Part shown: positions 43,901 through 53,647 of the stretch, one piece after another
Numbering within the stretch: position 1 is the first letter of the stretch
How the letters are laid out: each line of letters starts with the position of its first letter
Assembly (NCBI GenBank): GCA_030544215.1
Contig: JARZZO010000013.1
Location: 43,907,196 to 43,971,195, forward strand
DNA from: Zantedeschia hybrid cultivar
Lineage: Eukaryota; Streptophyta; Magnoliopsida; Alismatales; Araceae
Length of the DNA: 64,000 bases
Reading direction: 5' to 3'
Notes under the pieces: generated by a model
Seen by the model: the letters and a program-made list of their open reading frames with translations, nothing else
The model's database searches: none
What the model was told of the DNA's origin: nothing
Made by a program: the position numbers and the translations under genes

Positions 43901-46627
43901 TTTGTATGTATACCCCTAACGCCCACATGTTGTTATAACCAAGGTTCACTGACTCAAAGAGTCGGACCGACTCGGATTGCCCATGATCCAGTGCGAGTCG
44001 GGTCGACTCGTGCCGACTCGTACGAGTCACACGGCCAAATCGTATAGACTCGGTCGAGTCGCTCCGACTCGGGTTCGTCCTGATACGATATGAGTCGCCC
44101 GAGTCGCCACAAGTCGATCCGGTACGGCGAACCCTCGTTATAACTACTTCCAACATCCTCAGAAAGGTTGCAGTTACACCCCTCCATTCAAAATGTTGTG
44201 AACTCTAACAGAATATGCCAGAAAGATATGACAGAACATGTCAACTCTGGGAAGTCAGGGGTATACATACAAAAATACCTGAACAATGCATGTTTATGGA
44301 AGGGTATAACTGCAACCTTTTTGAAGATGTCAAGGGTACTTATAATAATATGTGGGTGTCAGGGTTATAAATTCAGATACGGTGGTTTACAGAGGGTAAT
44401 ATACAAAATCCCTATTTTCAATCATCAGGACTGAATCAATGGATAAAGTACAACAGTAGTACCTTATAATAATATGTGGGTGTCAGGGTTATAAATTCAG
44501 ATACGGTGGTTTACAGAGGGTAATATACAAAATCCCTATTTTCAATCATCAGGACTGAATCAATGGATAAAGTACAACAGTAGTACCTTTGAAAAATGAA
44601 ATAGTTGCAGGAGTCACACTACTGACCCTTGGATCAGGTATCTCACTCTTCTTGAAACTGTTTTTGAATCCCGAGGCAGGATTTCTGTCAATGATGGCTA
44701 CACTCAAGTGTTTTGTCAATGGAATCCTTGCTGCAATAACGAAAAATGTATAAGGACTTACACAAATGGATAAACATGAAGGGAAATACTTATCAGTTTA
44801 ATATAAGGTGCCGAAACATGCACGATTGCATTAGTAGTACACAGTAAAAGCACTTTACTGAGGTACTGTAATAATAAAACTATAATAGGGCTAGTGTTCT
44901 TCATTGATGGCACTTTTGAGCACAAATCTAAAAATTTCTGTCTTTAATGAACCTGCAGACATGCTGAAAAACTACTCTAAAAAATTTTTAGTCCACTGTG
45001 CTAGGTAAACCTCAACTACTCAGGCTAACCTGCTAGTCCCCTCCATCTTGTATGATCCAGTGGATGTTGAACCCGGGAAGTCACTTCCCAAGGCAGAGTC
45101 CCGGCCCTTTCTTTCCTTTTTTTTTAAAGGTGGATGGCACCACATCTATGACATAGAGTGTAGAGAAAAGGGATGTAAAAGAGTATAAGAATAAAGCTCT
45201 CAAAAAATCCCCCGTACAAAAGCACAAAGCTGGTGACTCACTGAAGCCCACCCGAAATAGCAAAAGGGGGGAAAGAAACAGCCGCCCCATCACACAAGAC
45301 CCAAGCCCACACCCTCACATTCTTACAAAGGAAACGTGCAACGGCCTCTGGTGCCCGGTTTTCTTTCCGAAACATCCTTGAGTTCCACCCAGTAGACTTA
45401 TGGGATGTGGGAAAAAGGTTCTAACATTGGCTAGAATATTTCATATATTCCTCTTGTGCATATACTTCTCCTCGACTGCATTGGATACAGAATCCCGGCG
45501 ACCTTTTCTACCACAGATTATTTAGTTATTGTTCTTCCTACGGGAAGGGTGTGAGTGATCAGTGTCTTGATGAGTGAGCACAACTCTGAGAAAGAAATGC
45601 ACATAGGGTCATTAGCCCGTAAGTTACGAAGTGAGCAGTCCATACATTCAATATTTTGCTTATGAGGAGCAAGTTTTAGGCAGTGATTGGGGAGGAGGGT
45701 TGGTGAGAAAGGGAGGATTTTTACGTTCGCGATTTAGGAACCTGTGGGCCCCACTCCAATTGTTGGAATCCATTTAGCTTTCGCAAAAATGGTGAGAGAA
45801 GGCTCCCCAATGTCTCTCTCTCTCTCTCTCTCTCTCTACTTGCTACAATCAGATTTTGAAATGTCGATAATTTTTAGAGCATTTAACATGTTCCCTCCAA
45901 ATACCTCTCTAATGATTGAAATCTGCTAAACAAAACAGTTCTGATCAACAGGGTATCTCCACACTTACGCCTCTCCCTCTACTTTCAGACAGTCATGGCA
46001 TTCCATTTAACTTCTGACTGTCCTCCAAACCACAGTTGTATGCCCAACAGAAGGCCAAATAAATGCCCTTTGGGAAGGCTACATCTGTGAAGCTTATCGC
46101 TTGTATTTTCCCAAGATCAACAGTTAACACAGTTGCTATGATGAACAACATATTGAAGTAACAAGAATACGTACACAGAGCACATGCAAAAGCCATGCCT
46201 ACTATGCCCCCACCAACAATAGCAATGTCACACTGTCCAACCTTTGGCGTCGTGCCAACCTTCTCTCCATTTTCCTGAAATTTTGCAACCGCATTAGTTC
46301 CATGATTACTCCAGCATGAACTAGTTATGCTATGGAAAACAACAATGTAAACAATCTTATTTGAACAACGAAAGAACCACACTCGGCCGTGAAAGAAGAT
46401 ACTGAAACAGCAAGAGCAGTCTCGGATATGAACACATTCATGAAGAAGAACGCAGAACAGCGGAGAGGCGTATGCAACAACTTTACCGTGCACTGCTCCA
46501 CCTTGGCGCAAGAACCGGACTCCCCTCCGTCGGCCCCACTACAAAAGCTCCTCTTCCAATGGCCCAACAGACAGATGCGCGCCGCCGCATCTCTGGCAAA
46601 ACCCCTGTTCGCGCCAAACAACGCCAT
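26635..46627 (-). CDS. COQ6: COQ6: mitochondrial ubiquinone-biosynthesis FAD monooxygenase (9 coding exons)
   Basis: COQ6 is the flavin-dependent hydroxylase acting on the ubiquinone ring (C5 position) in the matrix-side CoQ synthome. The nine exons, in order, are 46627-46487, 46274-46175, 44730-44587, 41671-41613, 41428-41361, 41279-41228, 28832-28614, 28510-27908 and 26850-26635. They total 1602 nt and join in one frame to 533 residues plus stop, close to the usual plant length. Every junction has GT..AG. Visible motifs are an Arg-rich, mitochondrial-type N-terminus; the FAD dinucleotide fold VGGGIVG (residues 67-73); the DG motif in VGADGSKSHVRE (262 onward); GDAAHTVHP (422-430); and the C-terminal end KWPLFS. 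An in-frame TAG lies 48 nt upstream of the chosen ATG. Intron 6 (41227-28833) is about 12.4 kb because of transposon insertions, yet no exon is damaged. Confidence 0.95.
27908..28510 (-). CDS. COQ6: COQ6 exon 8 (DG and GDAAH/P motifs)
   Basis: Acceptor ATTAGTGCAG, donor GGTGAG|GTAACT, 201 codons. It holds VGADGSKSHVREMTGVKS, WQRFLPSGPIALLPM, DYASKRVVLIGDAAHTVHPL and AGQGVNLGFGDASVLAKVIA. These are the flavin- and substrate-site signatures of the UbiH/COQ6 family. Confidence 0.97.
28614..28832 (-). CDS. COQ6: COQ6 exon 7
   Basis: Acceptor TTTGCCAG, donor TTGGTG|GTAACC, 73 codons in phase. It encodes SSADLQRTFYPARLTSMSFP, then a hydrophilic insert rich in Ser/Glu/Gln that is variable among plants, then LDLSDGNSLYARLV. 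Confidence 0.93.
29904..31506. mobile_element. Large Tourist-like element (1603 bp) with internal tandem duplication
   Basis: The left end is GCCTTGCTTTGTTTGCAGAA. The right end, reverse-complemented, is GTATAAGTTTGTTTGCATAA. The flanks are TAA (29901-29903 and 31507-31509). Terminal parts contain CACTTGGAATAGCGCAGTGC and CCTCTTATTCTGG, shared with the 326-bp element at 17727-18052. The interior is an AT-rich expansion rather than a transposase. Confidence 0.85.
30219..31316. repeat. 583-bp AT-rich tandem duplication inside the Tourist-like element
   Basis: The block starting AATAATAAACTATGATTAAC at about 30219 recurs almost unchanged at about 30802 (period about 583 bp). A partial third copy starts at about 30053. 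The later parts, such as the TATGAATTAATGGTGATTAA region, also repeat at the same period (30407 and about 30990). Confidence 0.8.
31840..32990. repeat. Degenerate tandem and inverted repeat field
   Basis: A recurring module of the type 'CCCCT(T)AGG(G/A)TTGTTCCCATCCCT..GGGCTTTAATTTT..ACCATACAATCG' appears near 31945, 32610, 32765 and 32915. A partially inverted version lies at 32440-32465. Units are a few hundred bp and strongly diverged. No coding sequence is seen. Confidence 0.55.
32526..32602. repeat. (TA)n microsatellite, about 77 bp
   Basis: An uninterrupted TA dinucleotide run in the COQ6 intron 6 repeat field. Confidence 0.95.
34090..34290. repeat. (GA)n, (GT)n and poly-G tract
   Basis: GA dinucleotide runs surround G homopolymers at about 34179-34191 and 34227-34250 and a GT run between them. 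The open frame at 33992-34321 is a product of this composition. The tract is part of the left arm of the inverted repeat. Confidence 0.85.
34869..34915. repeat. (TA)n microsatellite
   Basis: A pure TA run inside the left arm of the giant inverted repeat. The right arm has no equivalent, so it expanded after the duplication. Confidence 0.9.
38493..40973 (+). mobile_element. Solo LTR (2481 bp)
   Basis: It starts TGTAATGACCTACAAAAATA and ends GGGACCATTACA. Near-identical 5-bp flanks are GCATG (38488-38492) and GTATG (40974-40978). A TATTTATATGG box at about 38840 followed by a GA-rich leader fits an LTR promoter on the plus strand. No polyprotein, primer-binding site or second LTR is present. 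The frames at 38839-39613 are inside it. Confidence 0.85.
39425..39640 (+). repeat. 51-bp minisatellite inside the solo LTR
   Basis: About four and a half copies of a 51-bp unit, GATGATTAAAGACCTTCTAA..GGGAATAAGACCAAAAA. Because 51 is divisible by three it forms a 17-residue repeat frame (KMIKDLLKEGNKTK-like). This is an accident of period, not evidence of a protein. Confidence 0.8.
41228..41279 (-). CDS. COQ6: COQ6 exon 6
   Basis: Acceptor GTGATATAG, donor CTTTCAG|GTGATT. A 52-nt exon encoding CVVENKVLHYSLVSSFQ. It is followed by the 12.4-kb intron 6. Confidence 0.93.
41361..41428 (-). CDS. COQ6: COQ6 exon 5
   Basis: Acceptor ACTTGTATAG, donor TGCTTAGG|GTAAGC. It encodes VWDYTGLGYTRYNARDVGKE plus CL(G), the conserved COQ6 core. 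Confidence 0.95.
41613..41671 (-). CDS. COQ6: COQ6 exon 4
   Basis: Acceptor TTTTTTTCAG, donor AAATGCAG|GTGACT. It encodes EVGAWDYVQQQRHAYFDKMQ. The 59-nt length keeps the phase between exons 3 and 5. Confidence 0.94.
42733..43281. mobile_element. hAT-type MITE (549 bp) in COQ6 intron 3
   Basis: The ends are TAAGGTTCGCCGTATCG at the left and, reverse-complemented, CAAGGTTTGCTCGTACGA at the right. The flanks are an identical GTTTTATC (42725-42732 and 43282-43289). Subterminal regions are rich in GATCCGATCCGGATCGG and CGAGTC words. It is the same family as the element at 43940-44136. Confidence 0.88.
43940..44136. mobile_element. hAT-type MITE (197 bp) in COQ6 intron 3
   Basis: The ends are CAAGGTTCACTGACTC at the left and, reverse-complemented, GAGGGTTCGCCGTACCG at the right. 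The flanks are an identical GTTATAAC (43932-43939 and 44137-44144). Most of the interior is repeated (G)ACTCG(T/G) words on both strands. Confidence 0.9.
44340..44586. repeat. 124-bp tandem duplication abutting the COQ6 exon 3 donor
   Basis: The segment beginning TTATAATAATATGTGGGTGT at 44340 is repeated without visible change from 44464 up to the exon 3 boundary at 44586/44587. On the transcribed (minus) strand the first bases of intron 3, including GTACTACTG, are therefore duplicated. A second AAG|GTACTACTG lies 124 nt downstream of the real donor. Confidence 0.93.
44587..44730 (-). CDS. COQ6: COQ6 exon 3
   Basis: Acceptor GTTATTGCAG, donor TTCAAAG|GTACTA. It encodes RIPLTKHLSVAIIDRNPASG and then SEIPDPRVSSVTPATISFFK, typical of COQ6. 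The donor abuts a 124-bp tandem duplication in the intron. Confidence 0.95.
45814..45837. repeat. (TC)n microsatellite
   Basis: A short CT dinucleotide run in COQ6 intron 2. The rest of intron 2 (44731-46174) has no element that I recognise. Confidence 0.85.
46175..46274 (-). CDS. COQ6: COQ6 exon 2 (FAD-binding GxGxxG)
   Basis: Acceptor AAATTTCAG, donor CTCTGT|GTACGT. It encodes VGQCDIAIVGGGIVGMAFAC, the N-terminal dinucleotide-binding fold. The exon leaves phase 1, completed as Ser by exon 3. Confidence 0.95.
46487..46627 (-). CDS. COQ6: COQ6 exon 1 (start codon, mitochondrial presequence)
   Basis: It encodes 47 residues beginning MALFGANRGFARDAAARICL, rich in Arg and Ala with few acidic residues, as in mitochondrial targeting peptides. 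It ends at CACG|GTAAAG. The ATG at 46627 is the first in-frame ATG after an upstream in-frame TAG. Confidence 0.88.
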
Positions 46628-46751
46628 CAGAACACGACCAAGGAATGGAAGCGTGAAGAAAACTTGCCCAATCTACTTTGGGAAACGAGGGAAGCCACGA
46701 GCAAACGAACCTTCGATCGCGCGGAGCAAGCAGAAGAGCCTGCACACGCAT
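46539..46751 (-). promoter_or_regulatory. Candidate upstream ORF overlapping the COQ6 start
   Basis: On the minus strand an acceptor-like TTGTTGTCTCAG is followed immediately by ATG (46751-46749). This opens a 70-codon frame, MRVQALLLAPRDRR onward. It runs past the COQ6 ATG (46627) in another frame and stops at 46539. If the leader is spliced as it appears, ribosomes meet this ATG first. The reading is inferred from sequence alone. Confidence 0.4.
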
Positions 46752-46895
46752 CTGAGACAACAAAAACGAAGTTAAAAAAAACAGATTAAACGAATTACGC
46801 AAACTGGATTTCTTTCGTTAGGGTTTGCCCCCACTTTCTAGCATGGCTTTTGCACATTCTAAGAGGAGAAGAAGATCTGAGCATCTGATTTGTAC

Positions 46896-47080
46896 CTCCG
46901 AGCCGGCTATTCGTCGAGACTGGAAACCCTAGATGGGGGAGAAGAGAGAGGTGATGAAGCGCGAAGCAGAAGCGGAGGAGGCCGGATAGGCGCCGGAAAG
47001 CAACGCCGGAGGCTTGGGATGATGATGGCGGCGCGGAGGGGACCTGATGTGGGGAAGTTTTAGCTTCGATCCGCCATGCC
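46896..47080 (-). promoter_or_regulatory. Likely COQ6 5' leader exon and promoter-proximal region
   Basis: A GC-rich minus-strand segment (CCGGCG/CTCTCTC-rich) contains CTAGGGTTT and ends at a good donor, GCTCGGAG|GTACAA (exon edge 46896). It probably is a non-coding first exon spliced to the exon that starts near 46751. I see no clear TATA box. The 5' limit is approximate. Confidence 0.5.
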
Positions 47081-48390
47081 GGACGTGTTCGCATCGGGCG
47101 TGTTCGGAAGTCGCCGTCTGCGCATGACGAGTAATACTTGTTCACACTACGACGGGTTTTTTTTAATTTTTGGTCGCATTTTTTATTTATTTTTAAATGT
47201 ACTATCAAAAATTCAACAGTATATTTAGAAAACTTGGGTCAACTCCGAACTGACTGTATATTTTTTTAAAATGAATTTTTCCTTTGCACGTAGTCATCGG
47301 ACGTATATATCATATATATATATATATATATATATATTACAATGCAACGGAGCGATCCCCCCTGACACTTCTTGCCAAGGTGAGCTGGTCCCTACCTAAA
47401 CTCCTTGCCAAAGGTGAGATCAAGCTTCTCCCGTGTATTTTTCTAATCTGAAATTGCTTCTACCTTCTCCCATCCTCTTCTATCCACCATTTGTTTTTTT
47501 TTTCTCTGGGAAGATGGGTCGAGAGGCCATGCTGATCGGAGGAGGAGAAGATCGGCCTTGGGTTTCTAGATCTCGAAACAACCTACAACGAATGCTACCA
47601 CTACAACGACTATATTGTGGATTGCAATTTTCTACGTCATCGCCACATAGTGGTCATTCACCATTTTATAGGACAAATTTGTCATTTCAACACTCATCCT
47701 CCTCCAATGCAGTTTTATCAGTCATCCCTCTCCACTCCGATGTAGGTATCTATCTTGAAACGTTTGTATTCTTTTCCTATGTGAATGTGGCATTTGCGTA
47801 GACTTTTGTGATCCGTTAAGGAAAAAAAAAACTATGTTGGAATCCTTGAGAGTTTCATTTTTGTTGTCTGATGGAGAAAAAAAAATGTATAAAATTTTGT
47901 ACCCGTTGAGATCAAGCACTGAGAGATATGTATCTCCTATTTGTTTGAATATGTGTAGATTTTTCTACATAAACACATGTGTGGACTTTCTAAGAAGAAT
48001 CTTTGTAAACTTTTTAAGAATTTTTTAAAAAAGTAAAGACTAGGAAGACCTCTGTTGTACACTTACAACAAAATGACATATATTCTTCTTATACATTTAC
48101 AAAAAAATGACATATATTCTTCTTATACATTTACAAAAAAATGACATATAGTCTTGCATATTTCTAAATATTAATATAATAGATAGTAAACAGTAAATCA
48201 TTTGTTGTACACTCACAAAAAAAAATAACATATATTCTTGTAGGTTTCTAAACATTAATACAATAAATCATTTGATAAAGTTATGCTTGTTTGTTTGTTT
48301 TCCATTGCATTGATGTGTTGCAATTGTTTTTGCCATGAACACACATTTATTGACCTTTTTCAATGCCATATACACATAATTTGTATAATG
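47081..48390. other. Intergenic AT-rich DNA with (TA)n run
   Basis: A TA microsatellite lies at about 47312-47337. Three near-identical copies of an ACAAAAAAATGACATATA(T/G) segment lie at 48065-48155, with a fourth, weaker one at about 48215. The 122-codon frame at 47433-47801 has no recognisable domain. Confidence 0.5.
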
Positions 48391-48419
48391 TGAATGTACT
48401 TCTTTGTACATATGGTAGA

Positions 48420-49420
48420 TGGTGTTGGTCTTGATCATTCTCTACCAAGTCAGTCATCTTCTAAAGGCAAGGCTAAAGCAAAACAACCTGAAGATGTTGG
48501 ATATGCAAAGAAGACAGTGTCGAATGCTAAGAAGCATGTTATTGTTGTCCAACCTTGTCTAGAACAAAATATGGCAGGAAACAAACCTTCTAACACCTTG
48601 AACAAATTAGCATATTAAATCTTGGAGGAGTTTTATAGATTGACTGGTTGTCATTATGTCGAGCCAACTAAAAAACACCATTGTGATTCCATTAAAAAAG
48701 ACCGGCAAAATTGGTAAGTCTTAGGAAAAGAGTCAGGGTTTGCTGGGATGAAACGAAGATGATTTTTTCAGCAACTCCAAAGTGGTGGGTTGATTTTGTC
48801 TAGGTACTTACACTGCCAAGTTTTTACAATTCTTAATATTCACAAAAAAGTAAAAAAAAATAACACTCTTTCATTAAAAATGTTATGTAGAAATGTACGG
48901 GTGCAAATAAATTTGCATATCAATCCTTAGCTCACTCACCAAACTGAGCTAGATTGCCTTTTTACTAAAGGAACAATTGTGGGAGATGATATGTATGTTC
49001 CTTTCTTTGGTATAATTCCACATTATGATCAGGTGGAAGATACTAGTGTTGAGAATGCTGAAGACTCTCCAAATGACAATACAAAGCACCAAAACAATGA
49101 CAAGTTTGCTAACCCAAACTAGCCAAAGAAGAAATCATAATTGTAAATAAGTGACAAACTAGAAACAACCATGAGTAAAGTGTGTAATGTTATGATGGAA
49201 AAGAACAAATATGATGGCCAAAACTCCACCAACTGAAACATATTCGATGGAAAAGGTTATTGAGATATTAGATGTGCCCCCTAGTGTGGTGAGAGAATTA
49301 GTTGAGTGGTTCTATGTAATCGATAAGTTGGAGAATCCAAACACACGCCATCTTTTTCTTCCTTGAGGACTCCTAGTAGCACGGATAAATGGGTGGCCTG
49401 AGAATATGAGAAGGCATATC
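48420..49420 (+). pseudogene. Decayed PIF/Harbinger ORF1 (Myb/SANT-like protein)
   Basis: Frames broken by stops and shifts resemble the Myb/SANT-like partner protein of plant PIF/Harbinger elements. The readable pieces are NKPSNTLNKLAY with EEFYRLTGCHYV(E/P) and DSIKKDRQNW (48580-48720), then GDDMYVPFFG and DQVEDTSVENAEDSPND (48975-49080), then MEKVIEILDVPPSVVRELVE (49230-49310). The spacing and order (Myb/SANT-like trihelix, acidic linker, C-terminal 'dmLddl..' block) fit that family. It is inactive. Confidence 0.7.
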
Positions 49421-49829
49421 ATAAGTAGAAGATGTAATCAAACTTAGGTTAATTTTTGTGTGACAATCCCATATGTCACATTGTTGGTCAGTTAATTTTT
49501 TGTGTGAGAAAAGCATATGTCACATTAGCCTGATTATAATACGTGCTATGATGATGTCACTAGTATACTAGGCTAGTTTTTTAGCCATGCTATGTTAGGC
49601 TTCACTAGCAGCTTAGATTACTTTTAGAGTGATGATGCCATCAGCCACATTATCACTTACAGTGCTATGCTTGCATGAAACTTTCACATGTAAATGAGTG
49701 TTTATAAAATATCTTGTTGTTTGCGTTGTTGGTTCATAATAGTTTGTTCCTTTTAATGTTTCCACTTTATGTACCTTCATACCTTATTCATTGATAATAT
49801 CAATTGAGTTTATTATGGTAGATTGATGA

Positions 49830-50500
49830 TGATTCTAAGATGCATGCCTTCAATGACGATGAGTTTTTTGTAGGCATATTGGTCGTATTGATGTTGGGGT
49901 CTCTATACCTTTATTATGGTCGATTTTTCGAAAAGCAGCCTCTGTATGACGAGGTGTGTAGAGGAAATTTTGATATTCATAATATGCTTATTGGACAGTG
50001 AAAACCATGCTATAGTGAATGTCGAATGTACCTATATGTATTTAAGAAATTGTGTTCAATTATCCAAGAGATGGGTCAATTAAGGAGTACAAGGTATGTG
50101 AGTGTTGAAGAACAAATGAGGATCTTTCTCCAAACCTTAGCACACAATGAGAGGAACTGTGCCATGTAAGATAAATTGCATCATTCAAGAGAGATAATTA
50201 GTCGTCACTTTGACATTATTTTAAAGGCATTTTGTGTATGGGCTATAGATATGATGCGACATGCTCAGTCACTAAAGTCCACACCCAACCATGTAGGTGT
50301 TATGTAGGAGGGAAGTACTTACCTTTTTTTAAAGATTGTATAGGTGCACTTGATGGAAGACATGTGAGTGCTCGTATCCCTAAGAAACGTCTATTGGGCT
50401 TCTGGAGTGGGTGAGATGGGAAGACATGCGCACAAAATGTCTTAGGTGTTTGTGACTTTGCTATGCGGTTCACATTTGTGACCGCTGGATGGGAAGGTAA
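49830..50500 (+). pseudogene. Decayed PIF/Harbinger DDE transposase
   Basis: Readable pieces include SVEEQMRIFLQTLAHNERN (about 50103-50160) and SREIISRHFDIILKAF. After a frame change come KYLPFFKDCIGALDGRHVSA (50310-50370) and CAQNVLGVCDFAMRFTFVTAGWEG (about 50423-50495). The CIGALDGRHV and FTFVTAGWEG blocks are diagnostic of Harbinger transposases and include the first catalytic Asp region. Several stops and shifts make it inactive. The downstream part, with the remaining catalytic residues, is missing or cut off by the LTR that begins at 50586. Confidence 0.85.
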
Positions 50501-53500
50501 GTTTTTAATAATCTCTTGATAAGCCTCTCCCTCTTTAAAACCATCTTTAGATTGGGGACCCTTAGAAGAAGACTATCCTGATTATTGTTAGGCCCCGAAA
50601 TCCAGTTCAATACACCGACTCACATCTCACTCCGAGTACGCAACACCGATTTAACAAACAGCTATGAGAGATAAACATATCACAAGATAATTTAAATAGA
50701 TGTCATTACTATCACATAGTCCAAATAAATAGACAAATACCAAAGTCCACAAATTACATTATCATCAAATAATATATCGATTCTCAACCTCACCAAATAA
50801 ATAAAATTACATTAAATTTCTTATAATTAGTCCTACTATATCAAACTACTAAATTGAAAAATAAACTTTTAAAAACCCTTCCAAAGGTCTAATAGGCTTG
50901 ACTTCCTACCTAGTTCGATCCTAAATCAATTCTTCCTGGAAAAATATTTGGTCAGATTTATGAGTACACCACTCAGTAGGCTTCAAACTATCCACATGAC
51001 TTAACATATAGTAATTTTGCAAATCACATTATATAATTATACTAAGTATGATAAGCGGACCAAATTCAACATATAGTACAACGAGGAAATGATACAAAGC
51101 ATGTCATGTTTGTCAAATATCATCATACGAATATTTTCTAATACAAATATTTAAATCTAAAATAAGATGACATATGCTCAAATTAGGATGTTCAAATAAC
51201 AAATTTCATATTTCATATTATAATTTATAGTCAGTGCACTTATCAAACAAATAATCTCTAATCAATAAGAGGTTCACACATCACATATCAAATTCTCACA
51301 TGAGTAACAACATGTTAACTTAATTATATTTTCATGATTTAACGTTCACATGGTATAGATCATAGCAGAATCATAAGATCGTGAATGGAAGAAAGGCTAA
51401 TCAAAATAGAGCATGATTATCGAATTTAAAGGGATAAAGGCAGATCAAGAGACTAACCAAAAGATGATATAGATAGCTAATCAAGTATAAACATAGCCGA
51501 TCAAATAAGTGATTTAAATAGCATATGAGCATAAAAGATCATATCAAATTTCATAGCATAAGTCAAATCAGATGATCATATCAAAGGACATATTAATTAT
51601 CATATTTTCACTTCAATATATCGAATATGTATCCAACTACAACATAAGGAGCAATCTACACAATACTAATGCACCTAGGCAAGCGCCACAAAGGTCTTGA
51701 CCGCTGCACAGAATCGCAGATATCCCATCTGTATACCCATTGTCCATGGGTTTTGACGAACCTTACGAATGCTTACAGGGTTTGCTTAAAACTCTCCTAT
51801 GGTGTCACTGTCCATATATATGTATTTTATATATTTAGATCGCACATATCTTAAAGAGATCATAGTGTAAATCCATAAGAATTTAATGGTCAACCCGAGT
51901 TAAACAAATTTAATATTCTTTATTCACAAAGAGCCGTGTATAGTGTCATAATAAAGTGTATTACTATCCAGAAGTTCAAATCAAGTTAAATTTAGTTAAC
52001 CAGAGTATGAGCAATTTTTTAGATTTTTTAGAATTAATCTAATTTTCTTTCAGCATGAATATCAAATTTTAGGACATTGAATAGTGAGAATAATCAATAT
52101 AAATGTCAAATGGATTTATAAAATAATAAAATATGATGAATAGGCTCATAAGATCACACTGAAAGTTTTGGCAAAGTTTCAAATTTTATAAACTAATTTG
52201 ATATGATTTTGGATCCGCACGTTGACTCTAGAAAGTCAACTTTAATAAAATTTCAGCAAATCAAAACAAAGGGTAAAATTAAATGTCAAACGGAATCATA
52301 AAAATCTCAAACTTTATAGAGGTATCATGAAAAATATAATAAATAATACAAAGTTTGACATGATTTAGACATGAATCGGGTGAGATATAAAGTCTACTAT
52401 TTAAGATTTCAAAATTGTCTAGACATATTGCATAGTCCTACAAGGATATTATGGAATAAATATCAAATAAATTCAAAAAATTCTCACATTTATTAGGCAT
52501 AAATATAACATCAAAAATAAGTTCTTATAAAAATTTCAACCCAATTGGACAATGGACTAACGAGAACAAACATATGTAACTCAAGTGAACATAGTGGGAA
52601 ACAAAATAAATTGAATGGACAGATTTTATATGTTGAGATAATAATAATGAAATAAACAGTAAAGAAGATCATAAAAATATGAAACTTAATGATCATGAAG
52701 TAGACATATAGATCAAATTTATTATTAATTGAGTATATTTTAAAAATAATATTATTTTTAATACAAAATAGATAATGTTTAGACTTATTCGCCTACCTCT
52801 TGAAGAAAGATAAATTCTTGGTTCTCTTATGGCTTCCTTGTTATATATTCATAGTTCATTCATCTTCTAAACTATTTTTCATATTCTCTAATCTCTTTTT
52901 CATATTCTCTAAATCTTAAATAACACAAAACATTGGTTAGACTCAAATTCTCAAAAAAAATAACTATGAATCAATTATACTCTCTCAAAAACACTACATG
53001 AAAGTACCATTCGAAGAGAGCTGCATGCAATAGATCTTGTGCATGATCTCAAGACTTTATTTACACTTATTTCCTTTCATAATACAATTAATAAGACCCC
53101 TTTATTTGTTTTAATCTAACTCTAACTCCTCGTGACTTATTTTCTAACTCAAAGTCACTTCCTAATGTAAATCGGACATGTTCACGTCACATGCAGTTTC
53201 TTTTTTTAAAAACATTTAGATTTGACCATTTAAACGTTCAAATTATGAAAACTCTCTACTACAAAGTTTTAAATTTTTTTATTATCTTTTTAATGACGCC
53301 AATATCACTATTGTTAGACCTTTCTATAAAATATTATCCTTATTTTATTGATATGTTATTCTAAGTACTCCGAACTCAGAAATCTAACATATCTTCTTCC
53401 CATCTAAAGATATCATAATTTTGACTAGTAAACGACTTATTTTAAACATATGATATCCTTATACAAAGATATCTTCATACAAGTTGTAAAGTTTTAAGCT

Positions 53501-53647
53501 AGCTTTCCAATTGGAGTTGTCTCATATAATTTGAAACTTTCTACATAAAGTTATACATAAAATATCAGAACTGTGTCAAGTAAACTTGTGCGTAGAATCC
53601 TAATTCGAGTAGGATTTCAATTATGACTTTTTGTTCATGACTTGGAG

